From NCBI GenBank assembly GCA_016946835.1, contig JACVTC010000011.1:1290001-1347500 (forward strand): a stretch of DNA of 57,500 bases, in the 5' to 3' direction. A model generated the notes under the pieces. It had not been told where the DNA came from. It made no database searches and saw only the letters and a list, made by a program, of their open reading frames with translations. Origin of the DNA: Neocallimastix lanati (nom. inval.) (Eukaryota > Neocallimastigomycota > Neocallimastigomycetes > Neocallimastigales > Neocallimastigaceae). The translations under genes were made by a program, and so were the position numbers. This document shows, one piece after another, positions 12,901-24,300 of the stretch (within the stretch, counting starts at the first letter, position 1; every line of letters starts with the position of its first letter).

Positions 12901-15900
12901 GAATAAAATTAAAGATATTTAAAAAAAAAAAAAAGTGAATGTTATGATGATATCATTTTAACAAAATTTTTAATAAAAAAATAAAAAAATTAAAATGTTT
13001 AATAATTAAAAAAAGAATAGCAATAAAAGTAATAATATAATGAGTAATAGTAAATATCATAATTGTTTTATTGTTTTAAAATGATAGTATAAATACTCCT
13101 AATACCTAATAAAATAATATCAATCAATGATAAAAATAAATTTATTTCTCATTATATTTTCTTTTTTAATTTAATTTATAATTATTTATTAATTTTATAT
13201 AATGATTGTAATCTATAATTTTAAAAATTTTTAGCCTTTTTTTTTTTTTTAAAAAAAAAAATAATAATAATAATTAATAATAAATAAATAAATAAATTAC
13301 TCTATAATAACTTTGATCTTTATATAAAGTTGCTAATAAAAGATTTTAAAATAAAAGTATTTTAATATAACCTTACATTACATATAAAATTAAATTGGCG
13401 TTCTCTTTTTTTAATTTTTTATTATATTATATAATAATTTTATCTTTTATCTAACAATATAATAAATATATTATATTATATTATCCTATATATATCCTTT
13501 TTAATTTTTTAATTTTAACTTTTTTTTTTTTTTTTTGTTTTTGTTTTTTTTTATTTATTTTTTTTTTTTTTTTTTATTTATTTTTTTTTTTTTTTTTTTT
13601 TGTTCTTTGTTATTTTTTTTTTTTTTAATAAAAAAAATAATAATAATATAGATATCTTTAATTAAATACTATAAACTTTAATTAAAACTAAGATAAATCT
13701 AGTTCTTATAAGCAATTAACTATATATATTATTAGCATGTATCATATTAAAAATTTTGTTTTTAATGATAATTAATAACTGTAATAATTATATATGACTT
13801 TACAAATATGTTATCCCAAGATGTTAAGATTTAGCAATATTACTATATTAGTCATATAAATTTATTGAATCGTTTATTACTAAATAAGTTATTTTAATTT
13901 ATTTATAAAATAATAATGCTATATTAATCCTATTTTTACGTCATTAAAATTTTTTAATTATCCCAATGTTTATTTTTCTTTATTTATTTTTATTCATATA
14001 TAAATAATTTTATTTTATAAAATAAAAATATATTTGAATTATATAATAAATACTTATTAATTATTTTTTTATCGATGCCAACCTTTTCATATATTATGTT
14101 TAATAATAAAATATATTATAATATATGCTTATTTTTAATTAAATAAAAAAAAGACTATTGAATTAAAAATGTATCCTTTTTTATTAATATAATCAATCAA
14201 TATATTAATTATAAATATAAATTTATATTAAATATTTTTTTTTATCATATAATTAAAAAAAAAAAAAAATAAATAAATAAAATAAAAATTAAAAAAAAAA
14301 AAAATAAAATAAAAAAAATGAAAATTTAATTTTGTTTTTTTTAAAAATATATTAATTAATAAAAAAAAAAAAGGTTCTTTATTATTCATTACATATTTTC
14401 CAAACATCGTAGCAATAAAAATTCATTAAAAATAATTATTTTAAAATAAATTTATATATAATTAAAGAGAGTTCTTAGTCCTAAATGATTATACCATAAA
14501 GAAAATTAATTCTAATCTTGTTTATTTTACTATAATTAATTATTCAAGAATTCTTTAGATGATAATAATTGTATTAAATTAGGAGCATTATATCTTAAAT
14601 ATTTCATTCTTAAATATTAAAATAAGCATTCTTTTTTTTATTTATTAAATAACTTCAATATCTTTTATCAATCATTACAATTAATGTTTAAATAAATATT
14701 AATAAAAAATTATAACATTTCTTTCACAATGAATAATAATTTAAAATAGTAAAAAATAAAATAAAATAAAATGTCATTAATTAAAATAATATATAAACAT
14801 ACACAAATCGTAATAATGTATAAAATTTAATATGTTTTTTTTTTTTTATTTTTTAACAGAAAAAAAAAAAAAAAAAAAAAAAAAGATTTAATATAATTTC
14901 AATTAACATAATTTCAATTAAACAAAGAGATATTATTTTTATTTCTATTTTTTAATTAATTTCTCGATTGCTTATTAATAGTATAAAAAAACAAAAACTT
15001 ACTAAATTTATATATAATTAATTATTATTCATAATTAATAATTAAAATATATATATTTAGTTTAAATAAATTTTAATAGTTCATGTGTTCATTTAAAAAA
15101 ATATATATATATGTGGTATACATAATTATATAAATTATAATCAAATTTTAATATAAACACATTGTAGAAATAATATATAAGTTTTTTTTTTTTTTTGTAA
15201 TTTTTACTCATTTATAAATTAATGACAAATAAAAATAAAATTAAAATTGTCTATAGATTTTATTAAAATTAATACTTCAGTACTTTTATTAAATTATCAT
15301 AATATACTTTTATATATTTGTATTTTTTTTTTATTTATTTTATAATTACTTATATAATTAAATATTTTTTAATTACCGTTATAAACTATTTAAAGTTTGA
15401 TTTCTAATTTTTGTTAAACACGATATCAAACTTTAATTATTATTAAAAAAATTTTTTAAGTAATTTTTAATTAAAAATATATGTTGTATAGATTCATAAA
15501 AATAATTTACATATAATAATCAATAAAAAAAATTTTTTATTGATTTGAAAAAAAGTACCCAAAAATAATGAAATAAATATCCCACTTAAATAATATATAG
15601 AAATATAGGCTTATAAAATATGTTATATATAACAAATATTAAAAAAAAAAAGTTTTTACTAATGTTATCAAAAAATATATACATATATATTTTTTTTAAA
15701 AACTTAAAAATAAATTATTTAATGAACAGTATACTACAATAGTTATTAATGCAATATCATAAAGTTAAATAAATCTTAATAAATTACTCATACAAAATAA
15801 AATGTAAAACAAGTTATAATAAAGTTTTCAAAATAAGTGAAATATATATATATCCCATTGAATTATACAGATAAATAATAAGTTATCTAAATTAATCTTT

Positions 15901-17879
15901 CAATATTACCAAATTTTTAATCTAATTGTCTATTAATTCAAATTTTTCCATTTCATTAAAAAAAAAAAAAAAAAAAAAAGGATGGTGATTATCAAACATA
16001 ACTTTATTTATAATTATTATCATTAATTCATTTATAAAATCAAAAATAATAATAAAATGATATATATATATAATAAACTTATATACATTATAATGTTAAG
16101 AAATTTTCATTAAATTTTATTTGTTATTCAAAATAATAGTTAAAACATAAGTAATTCACAATAAGCAAAATAAATTAAATTCATAATATATAAAATATAA
16201 ATATAAAAAGTATAAATAAGAATATCTAACTTTAATTTTTTATTATTAAAAAAAGTTAATAACTAATTTAAAATATTATAATTTTTTAATTAATAAAAAT
16301 AAGACAAAAAAAAAAATAAAAATGAGCAATATAATTTTTAATTTTTTAATTTACCGTTTTTTATTTTGATGACAAATATATTTTTAAAATATATATTAGG
16401 AAAATACATTTCTGATATTGATTTATAATATATCTACAGTCATCAATTAATATAAATTAATTTGATATCATTAAAGTTTAATAAAAAAATATACCAAAAA
16501 AAAAAAAAAAATTAAATTGTAATTATTATAATTATATTAATTGTTAGTAATACAAAAAATTGTATAATTATGACTTAATATATTAATTTTAATTAGAGTC
16601 AACAATTATATTTAATTTACCTTTTATTGTGAAAACTATTTCATCCCTTTAAAAAAATATAATAATAAAATAGATAATAATATATCTTTTACATTTTATA
16701 GTTTTATAGTTTATGAATTATAAGTTATAAATCTTATAAATATTATTAATATAATATATAATAAAATGAAAATTAAGTATTGTTATCCATTATTTCAAAA
16801 AAAAAAAAAAAAATTATAACAAAAAAATTTTTTTTATATATATGATATACTTAATTATAATATTTTCTGGAATTTCTTCTCTCATTATTATATTACTAAT
16901 TTTCATTAAATTTCTTGAACTTTCTTTTTTTTTTGTAACTATATTTTTGTCTTTTATGCCGTTTATTAAATAACATCTAATTAATAATTTTTTACAAGAT
17001 AAACAGTTTTATAATTTCATTTACATTAATTGATTTTAAATTTCTATACTATATATTTATATATTAAGGTGATAGTAACTCATGAGCATAAAAAATAAAA
17101 TATAAAAAATAAAAAATAAAAAAATCAGTAATGCTATTTTCAATTATATATATATAATTTCTAATCCTTAAAAATTGCTATTAATAAGAATATATTTATA
17201 TATATAAATAGTAAAACTATAATTATATATATAAATAGGAATAATAATATAATTAATAAAAATATAATTATATAAATAAAAATAAAATAAAAAAAAAAAA
17301 TAAAATAGAAAATACGTAATAATAAATAATAAATAGAAAATTAATAAAATTATAATAATAATTTTACTTATATCTTTAAAAAATATATATAATTAAAATA
17401 TAATTAAAATATATATAATAATAAAATGATTAAAAGGAAAAAACATTTATAATCATATTTGAATTGATATAAACTATTTAAGAATATTATAAAAAATTTA
17501 ACCCTCTAAAATTTAACATTTTTTAAATTAAAAAAATTTTTTTTTTTTTTTTGATATAATTTCAATTGTTAAATTAAAAATATTAAAATTGATTAAAAAC
17601 TTTATTTACTATTATATGTAATTAATTGAAAAAAAGCATATGTTTTACTTGGTAATAATACAATGATTTTCATTTGTTATTCTTTCGATAGAATTTAAAA
17701 CCTGTATAATATTAATTAAATTAAATTTAATTTAATTTGAAAATAAAATAAAAAAAAAAAAAAAAAAAAAGAAAAATTCGACCAAATATTTTCTTCTAAG
17801 GATTAAGGATAATAGCATATGGTCAATAAATATAAAATTTTTAAATAAAATGTAAATAAATATAAAAATATTATAATAC

Positions 17880-17910
<31 letters not shown>

Positions 17911-18222
17911 ATAATAATAATAATATAATACCATTAATAAAGTCAAATTAATTTTAATAGTGGTAAATAATACCAAGAAAAACATTAGGTCAATAATTTT
18001 CTATAATTTTCTGAAACACTTTATAACTCAAAGAAAAAATACTAAGAAAAGTTGCATATAATTTTTCAAATATTTTAAAAATTTATAAATATATTTTATA
18101 TATAATTTATAAACATCGTTATTATTATCATTATTATGTGTTATTATTTATTTTAATAAGGAGTTTGAGTTTCTATTCTAAATAATATATTAATCGGTGT
18201 ATTCTTTAATATTAATTTATTT
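12901..18222. other. A+T-rich intergenic DNA without a recognisable gene
   Basis: It consists of homopolymer tracts (for example T runs across 13520-13626 and A runs near 14861-14884, 15958-15979 and 17880-17908) and short A/T repeats. No ORF with normal amino-acid composition and no RNA-gene motif was seen. Confidence 0.6.
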
Positions 18223-18250
18223 ATTGTTAATAATAATAATAATAATAATA

Positions 18251-18301
<51 letters not shown>
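18223..18301. repeat. Palindromic microsatellite: AAT run joined to ATT run
   Basis: An (AAT)n block switches directly into a longer (ATT)n block. The two blocks are complementary, so the whole can fold into a hairpin or cruciform. Confidence 0.85.
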
Positions 18302-18302
<1 letters not shown>

Positions 18303-18566
18303 TAAATTCTAACAAAGTTAGAGTTAATTAAATTGAAAAGTATTTTACCTTAATATATTTTAATATAACTATTATCCATATTTTATTTATTTATTTATTT
18401 ACTTATTTAATAATAATAACTATAATAATAATAATAATAACTATAATAATTATAGTTTGAAAAGAAAAAAATAATTATTATATAAAAGATATTATATTTT
18501 TATTTTAGTATTATAAGAGCATTAAATTATAATTTTATATTTGAGTTATATAAAATAATTTTGGAT

Positions 18567-18669
18567 ATTTGATTTTACTTAGTTAATCATACACCCATAT
18601 TACTATATGGGGAAGACCAAAGTCTTCAGTCTATAAAAAAAAAAAAAAAAAAAATTTGATTTTACTTGG
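18567..18669 (+). mobile_element. Small poly-A-tailed retroposon with target-site duplication
   Basis: A 71-bp insert (18583-18653) ends in about 20 A residues and is flanked by 16-bp direct repeats ATTTGATTTTACTTAG and ATTTGATTTTACTTGG (one mismatch). The insert contains two adjacent perfect hairpins: CCCATAT-TACT-ATATGGG (18594-18611) and GAAGAC-CAAA-GTCTTC (18612-18627). A 3' A-tail plus long direct repeats is the signature of LINE-type target-primed retroposition, so this is probably a 5'-truncated SINE or the retrocopy of a small RNA 3' end. The source RNA is not recognised. Confidence 0.55.
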
Positions 18670-19029
18670 TAAAGAAAATATATCAATAAATAATAATAAA
18701 TATGTAATTTTAGTTTTTTTTTTTTTTTTTTTTTTTGTTATTAATTGAATAATAATTTATAGTTATGCTATAAAATAATATTAATTTTTTGAATTGTGAA
18801 TTCATATTAACTAAAATATTTAAATATATTTATATATTTAAATCTGAAGTAATTAGATCATCTATATAAAATTTTGAATTTATTTTATATTATTATTCAA
18901 ACCATTTTAGTAATTTAATGTTATTGTATGAATATATAATTAACAATTAAATATAATGATTAATTTTTGTAATTATAAAGTATTTTTTTTAAGGAACTAT
19001 AATATATAATAGGAAATAAATATATTTTT

Positions 19030-19165
19030 GTTATTTAAGATGAGAATATATAAATATATTTTTTTTATTTAAGAAGAGAATATATAAAAATATATGTATA
19101 TGTATATAAATATATTTTTTTTATTTAAGAAGAGAATATATAAATATATTTTTGTTAGATGGGAA
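19030..19165 (+). repeat. Tandem repeat of TTATTTAAGAAGAGAATATA type
   Basis: Three to four imperfect copies of a unit containing TTATTTAAGAAGAGAATATA followed by an A/T stretch occur in a row. The last copy is diverged (TTGTTAGATGGGAATATACA). Confidence 0.65.
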
Positions 19166-19458
19166 TATACATACAAATATATATATATATATATTTGTAA
19201 TGAAACAATAACTTTCTAAAAAATTACTTAAAATTTTTTTTATGAACAATAAAATTTTAAAATTAATTGTATAATAAATTATAAAAAAAATTTATTCCAA
19301 AAAAAAAAAAAAAAAAAAAAAAGATTAAAATGAAAGAATTTTTTTTAAAAAAAAGAGAATAGAATTAATTTAAATGTTGTCAATGAAAACATTTCTTTAG
19401 TTCATTTTTTTTTAATAAGTTAATTTTTAAACATAATTATTATATGGAGAAATAACAT

Positions 19459-19539
19459 ATTATATAACTTTTTTAATAAAATGGATTTATTGAAAAAAAA
19501 AAAAAAAAAGAATCTATTTTATTAAAAAAGTTATATAAT
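19459..19539. repeat. Foldback (inverted repeat) element
   Basis: Two 29-bp arms (19459-19487 and 19511-19539) are inverted copies of each other with one mismatch. They are separated by about 23 bp that is mostly an A run. The element sits inside a longer sequence that resembles 28985-29100, suggesting it arose or inserted within one member of a dispersed repeat family. Confidence 0.7.
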
Positions 19540-19663
19540 TTGTAATGTAATTTTTGAAATCTTCAGTACAGACTTAATGATAATATAGATAAAATATAAT
19601 TAAATTATTTTAAATTAAAAAAAAAAAAAAAAAAATATCAATAATATAGAAATAATACTTAAG

Positions 19664-19830
19664 TTATTAATATTATTGCTGTAATTATTATTATTGTTTT
19701 TATAGATATTATTGTTATTGTTAATACAATTATTATTATTATTATGGTTATTATTATTTTTATATTTATTATTGTTATTGTTACTATAATTATTATTAAT
19801 TTTATATAATTTTAAAAAGGATGATTCATC
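19664..19830. repeat. ATT/GTT-type imperfect trinucleotide repeat
   Basis: Repeated TTATTATTGTTATT units produce an Asn-rich minus-strand frame (19615-19893). That frame also has a short non-repetitive N-terminal part beginning MKLHRVILKIYLLNIEIKNT, so a decayed coding fragment is possible but unproven. Confidence 0.5.
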
Positions 19831-19992
19831 ATCTGTATTTTTAATCTCAATATTTAATAAATAAATTTTTAATATAACTCTATGTAACTTCATAAGAAAA
19901 AGTTTATTTAATCATCAAATAAAATAAATAAAGTAAATAAATTTATAAATATTTAATTATAGATATTATTGTTAAATATTAATATGTGATAA

Positions 19993-20054
19993 ATATTATT
20001 AAAAAATAAGTCTTTTTCTTCTTTATTTAAAAAGACTTATTTTTTTTAATAATA
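19993..20054. repeat. Inverted repeat with AAGTCTTTTT / AAAAAGACTT arms
   Basis: Arms of about 22 bp (left from about 19994, right ending about 20053) flank a roughly 10-bp loop, with a 2-bp length difference in the A/T run. It could be a foldback or the RNA hairpin of a terminator near the edge of the copia relic. Confidence 0.6.
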
Positions 20055-20332
20055 TATAATTTTAATATTTTTATATTCGTAAAATTACATTCAACGGAAT
20101 ATGTATATATTTTATTATATGAAAAAACATACCTTAATAATAAATTAAATAAATCAGGCTTATAAAAAAATTTTTTTTTAAACTCTATATAAGTTATTAT
20201 ATATCCTATTTTTTTTGTAATACACTCTTTTTAATATTCTGAATTATAATAAAAGTAAAAAGTAAAAGTATTGATTAAATATTAATTAAAAATTTTAAAA
20301 GAATACTAATATTCTAAGATTCCCCCATTAAA

Positions 20333-20722
20333 CAAAGTTATTATTAATGACTATGCTCTCAAAAATTAGTTATTTGATTTTTATTAATATCTCTTGTTAA
20401 AATATCTGCTAGATTTTCTTCATATTTAATATAGTGTAAAATAACTACTTTTCTTCTAATATTTTTCTTGAAACAGTAATAGCTTTACTCTATCATGTCT
20501 AAGTTTCTTACTAATGACATACCTTTTCAACAGGAAAATAAAGATGCTCTCCGTTTAAAGTATATAATAAATGTCTTTTTTTAAATATTTCATTAACCAT
20601 ATTTTTTTTTTTATCCATACACTATTTGCTACGGCATCAGAAAGAGCCAAATACTCGGCTTCTGTGGTAAATCTTGTTACTGATTGTTGCTGTCTTAATA
20701 TTCTAGTGATTGTTCCTGAGGC
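20333..20722 (-). pseudogene. Copia RNase H, C-terminal part (broken)
   Basis: Reading the minus strand from 20722, LASGTITRI is followed by RQQQSVTRFTTEAEYLALSD and AVANSVWIKK, the conserved end of copia RNase H where TTEAEY carries an active-site Glu. Further on, HYIKYEENLADILTRDI matches the family's terminal region. Between these, stops and frameshifts break the frame, so no functional enzyme can result. It continues the RNase H fragment at 22736-22925 on the other side of the satellite. Confidence 0.8.
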
Positions 20723-22735
20723 TAAAAAAATAAAATAAAATAAAATAAAATTAAATAAAATAAAATAAAATAAAATTAAATAAAATAAAATAAATAGTAG
20801 AATATAAATATAAGTACAGATTGAATAAAATAAAATAAAATAAATAGTAGAATATTAAATATAAAGTACAGATTGAATAAAATAAAATAAAATAAAATAA
20901 AATAAATAGTAGAATATTAAATATAAAGTACAGATTGAATAAAATAAAATAAAATAAAATAAAATAAAATAAAATAAAATAAAATAAAATAAAATAAAAT
21001 AAAATAAAATGAATAGTTGAAATATGAATATAAAGTACAGATTGAATAAAATAAAATAAAATAAAATAAAATAAAATAAAATAAAATAAAATAAAATAAA
21101 ATAAAATAAAATAAAATAAAATAAAATAAAATAAAATAAAATTAAATAAAATAAAATAAAATAAAATTAAATAAAATAAAATAAATAGTAGAATATAAAT
21201 ATAAGTACAGATTGAATAAAATAAAATAAAATAAATAGTAGAATATTAAATATAAAGTACAGATTGAATAAAATAAAATAAAATAAAATAAAATAAATAG
21301 TAGAATATTAAATATAAAGTACAGATTGAATAAAATAAAATAAAATAAAATAAAATAAAATAAAATAAAATAAAATAAAATAAAATAAAATAAAATAAAA
21401 TGAATAGTTGAAATATGAATATAAAGTACAGATTGAATAAAATAAAATAAAATAAAATAAAATAAAATAAAATAAAATAAAATAAAATAAAATAAAATAA
21501 AATAAAATAAAATAAAATAAAATAAAATAAAATAAAATAAAATAAAATAAAATAAAATAAAATAAAATAAAATAAAATAAAATAAAATAAAATAAAATAA
21601 AATAAAATAAAATAAAATAAAATAAAATAAAATAAAATAAAATAAAATAAAATAAAATAAAATAAAATAAAATAAAATAAAATAAAATAAAATAAAATAA
21701 AATAAAATAAAATAAAATAAAATAAAATAAAATAAAATAAAATAAAATAAAATAAAATAAAATAAAATAAAATAAAATAAAATAAAATAAAATAAAATAA
21801 AATAAATAGTAGAATATAAATATAAAGTACAGATTGAATAAAATAAAATAAAATAAATAGTAGAATATAAATATAAAGTACAGATTGAATAAAATAAAAT
21901 AAAATAAAATAAAATAAAATAAAATAAAATAAAATAAAATAAAATAAAATAAAATAAAATAAAATAAAATAAAATAAAATAAAATAAAATAAAATAAAAT
22001 AAAATAAAATAAAATAAAATAAAATAAATAGTAGAATATAAATATAAAGTATAGATTGAATAAAATAAAATAAAATAAAATAAAATAAAATAAAATAAAA
22101 TAAAATAAAATAAAATAAAATAAAATAAAATAAAATAAAATAAAATAAAATAAAATAAAATAAAATAAAATAAAATAAAATAAATAGTAGAATATAAATA
22201 TAAAGTACAGATTGAATAAAATAAAATAAAATAAAATAAAATAAAATAAAATAAAATAAAATAAAATAAAATAAAATAAAATGAATAGTTGAAATATGAA
22301 TATAAAGTACAGATCGAATAAAATAAAATAAAATAAAATAAAATAAAATAAAATAAATAGTAGAATATAAATATAAAGTACAGATTGAATAAAATAAAAT
22401 AAAATAAAATAAAATAAAATAAAATAAAATAAAATAAAATAAAATAAAATAAAATAAAATAAAATAAAATAAAATAAAATAAAATAAAATAAAATAAAAT
22501 AAAATAAAATAAAATAAAATAAAATAAAATAAAATAAAATAAAATGAATAGTTGAAATATGAATATAAAGTACAGATCGAATAAAATAAAATAAAATAAA
22601 ATAAAATAAAATAAAATAAAATAAAATAAATAGTAGAAATATGAATATAAAGTACAGATTAAATAAAATAAAATAAAATAAAATAAAATAAAATAAAATA
22701 AAATAAAATAATATAATATAATATAATATAATATA
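20723..22735 (+). repeat. AAAAT pentanucleotide satellite with about 16 spacer units, higher-order structure
   Basis: Blocks of (AAAAT)n are punctuated by about 16 short spacers related to AGTAGAATATAAATATAAAG followed by TACAGATTG. They begin near 20796, 20846, 20908, 21011, 21187, 21237, 21299, 21402, 21808, 21859, 22030, 22186, 22283, 22359, 22546 and 22632. A second spacer type starts GAATAGTTGAAATATG. The longest pure block is about 21437-21804. The first four spacers recur in the same order 391 bp downstream. The 498-residue minus-strand frame through the array encodes only FILFY-type repeats plus a copia fragment and is not a gene. Confidence 0.95.
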
Positions 22736-22925
22736 AAAGATATTTCTTGAGGTTGATTTGCAATTTAATAAATCCTCTAGCAAATACGGAATCTGTATAA
22801 CCAACTAATTTTTCTTTATTTTTATTTGAAATATAATAATTTTTTTATTAAGTTTGATTTAAATAATTTGAGAGTATAAACTATCTTGTTCTATGCTGAT
22901 GTTTTTGGATTTGAATTTTTTCTTG
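22736..22925 (-). pseudogene. Copia RNase H, N-terminal part (broken)
   Basis: The minus strand shows KNKEKLVGYTDSVFA and then, after a one-base frame change, EDLLNCKSTSRNIF. This corresponds to the family pattern of a GYxDSDxAGD motif followed by a KSTSG motif. Upstream, around 22840-22870, a degraded YLNQT segment resembles the linker before RNase H. The frame breaks immediately into the satellite. Confidence 0.75.
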
Positions 22926-22999
22926 ATGCTTTGCTAAACGGAAAAGGTTATTTCCGATCCTGTTGACTAAGATATGTGTGTTAAATGGCCAACTGCCCT

Positions 23000-23460
23000 T
23001 TGGTAGATAGTTTTATATCAAATAGTTATATGATAATTAAGTTTACATCATCACGAGAACATGGAGTAGACCTTTTTTTTTTTTTATTAAATTTCCTTAT
23101 AACATCTTCAATATAATTTTCTTAAGAGATTATATTGCTTAATTTATATTTTTTAATATTTAAACCGAAAGGGGGAATTGATCTCTTCCCTATTTGGATA
23201 TTTTAAATTCATTCTTAACAATATTATTCATATATAAGTATCATTGCATAATTCAATATTGAGGTATGTATCTTTAACATTTAATTATGGGATACTTCAG
23301 TTGAATAAAGAGGTAATAGCTAGGGTTAGTTCTTAAACTTTTTATTGATAGTGTTGGGGGTAAAAAGTTAAATTGTAATCTACATCTTCTATTTTGAATG
23401 ATAATCCTTTTTACAACAAATCTTGTTTTATACTTTTCCAGATTTTTAATATTATCATTA
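23000..23460 (-). pseudogene. Copia reverse transcriptase remnant
   Basis: Minus-strand pieces in different frames match the start of copia RT: YKTRFVVKR, EDVDYNLTF (near 23363-23389), SLFN, LNVKDTYLNIEL and a CNDTYM-like segment. These parallel the family order of KARLVA, the DYxxTFSPV motif, the LDVKTAFLNG motif and the IYM motif. Stops and indels are frequent. A region near 23040-23060 with SRDDVNLIII may be what is left of the YVDD catalytic block, but this is weak. Confidence 0.6.
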
Positions 23461-23699
23461 TATTTTTTTTTTTTTTTTTTTTTTTAAGTGAATACCCACT
23501 CTAAGAAAAACTTTTTTATGTTTTTTTTTTAAAGTACTTAAATATTATTTTTATTAATTTACTTATGTATATATATATTTGTAAATAATAATAAAAATTA
23601 TTATTCATAATTTTAATCGTCATTATTATAATTATTAATGATAATCCTTTAATTTTAATAATTTTTAATTTGGCGAAATGCAACTTGGCGAAATGCCCC

Positions 23700-24064
23700 A
23701 CACCTTTTTCATAATATTTCTCCTTAAGTAGGGGTTAGGTGAAATATACTGACTTCTTTTCTTCCTATTTACTTTTAATAAAAGTGTTTCAATGCCTTTG
23801 TGTACTGATTTTCTTTTAAAACTTATTACTTTTTGAGCTGTTCATTTGATGCTTCTTGATTTTTTCCTCTCCCTTCTCGGTCAGTTTTGATTCACTCTCA
23901 TTGTACTTATAATAGATAGTTTTTTTCTATGAGGGTACTGACCTTCTTTTCAGCATACTCCCCAAGCCCAGCACCATCTAATTCTAATTTAAAGTCTTCG
24001 TACCAGTCGTTGTAGTTTGTCTCCGTTAAGATGTAATTCATTCTGTAAATGATTATCTCGGACA
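23700..24064 (-). pseudogene. Copia Gag N-terminal fragment
   Basis: An ATG at 24064 opens MSEIIIYRMNYILTETNYND followed by WYEDFKLELDGAGLGEYAEK. The LxxxNYxxWxxxxKLxLxxxGL pattern is the N-terminus of copia-type Gag. Beyond about 23930 the frame breaks, with pieces such as KHQMNSSK still visible. It lies downstream of integrase-like sequence, the reverse of the normal element order, so this locus is rearranged or a mixture of two copies. A 15-bp tandem repeat containing TTGGCGAAATGC (23670-23696) adjoins its 3' end. Confidence 0.6.
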
Positions 24065-24124
24065 TCGTTATTTAAATGTATTTTTGTTTATTTGTCACTA
24101 CATTATTAAAATATAGTTTTGTTG

Positions 24125-24300
24125 AATGATTTTATTTTATTTTGGTTGTTTTGTTGAATGATTTTTTCTTGAGAGTAATAATTTTGCAATCTTCACAGTT
24201 TATATTATCATTTTTTTCTTTCTTAATGTTGTTGTTTTCTAAAAATTTTTGAATACTTTAATTGTAACAATGACCCATGTCATATTTTTAGATCAGTATT
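24125..24300 (-). pseudogene. Copia integrase zinc-binding fragment
   Basis: Minus-strand translation gives KYDMGHCYN, a stop, SIQKFLENNNIKKEKNDNIN, then CEDCKIITLKKKSFNKTTK. The spacing of a GH motif, about 30 residues, then CxxC with a basic FNKT tail matches the H2C2 finger and following segment of copia integrase. One internal stop is present. The fragment ends at an 18-bp direct repeat (24116-24133 and 24148-24165) that may mark a rearrangement junction. Confidence 0.55.

Larger units (their letters stand above)
20309..24300 (-). mobile_element. Decayed, rearranged Ty1/copia retrotransposon relic
   Basis: Minus-strand fragments of a copia-type polyprotein are spread over 4 kb: integrase zinc-finger (about 24125-24300), Gag N-terminus (about 23700-24064), reverse transcriptase (about 23000-23460) and RNase H (22736-22925 and 20333-20722). 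RNase H after RT, with a DLLNCKSTSRN motif and a TTEAEYLALSDA motif, marks Ty1/copia. All parts carry stops or frameshifts. A polypurine tract (AATGGGGGA on the minus strand, 20321-20329) ends the coding part and is followed by TCTTAGAATAT, a probable 3' LTR start with a mutated TG. The far end of that LTR is not resolved. About 2 kb of pentanucleotide satellite interrupts RNase H. Confidence 0.8.

Noticed and set aside
20723-22735. CRISPR-like pattern of repeats and spacers
   Set aside because: The interspersed units are near-identical to each other and the blocks between them are simple pentanucleotides. This is a satellite, and the genome is eukaryotic.
21308-22804. 498-residue minus-strand open frame
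   Set aside because: It is the AAAAT satellite read through without stops (FILFY repeats). Only its first 23 or so residues are meaningful, as a copia RNase H fragment.
23166-23180. AAAGGGGGAATTG as a plus-strand polypurine tract
   Set aside because: It sits inside minus-strand copia RT similarity with no LTR-like sequence following it, so it is probably coincidental.
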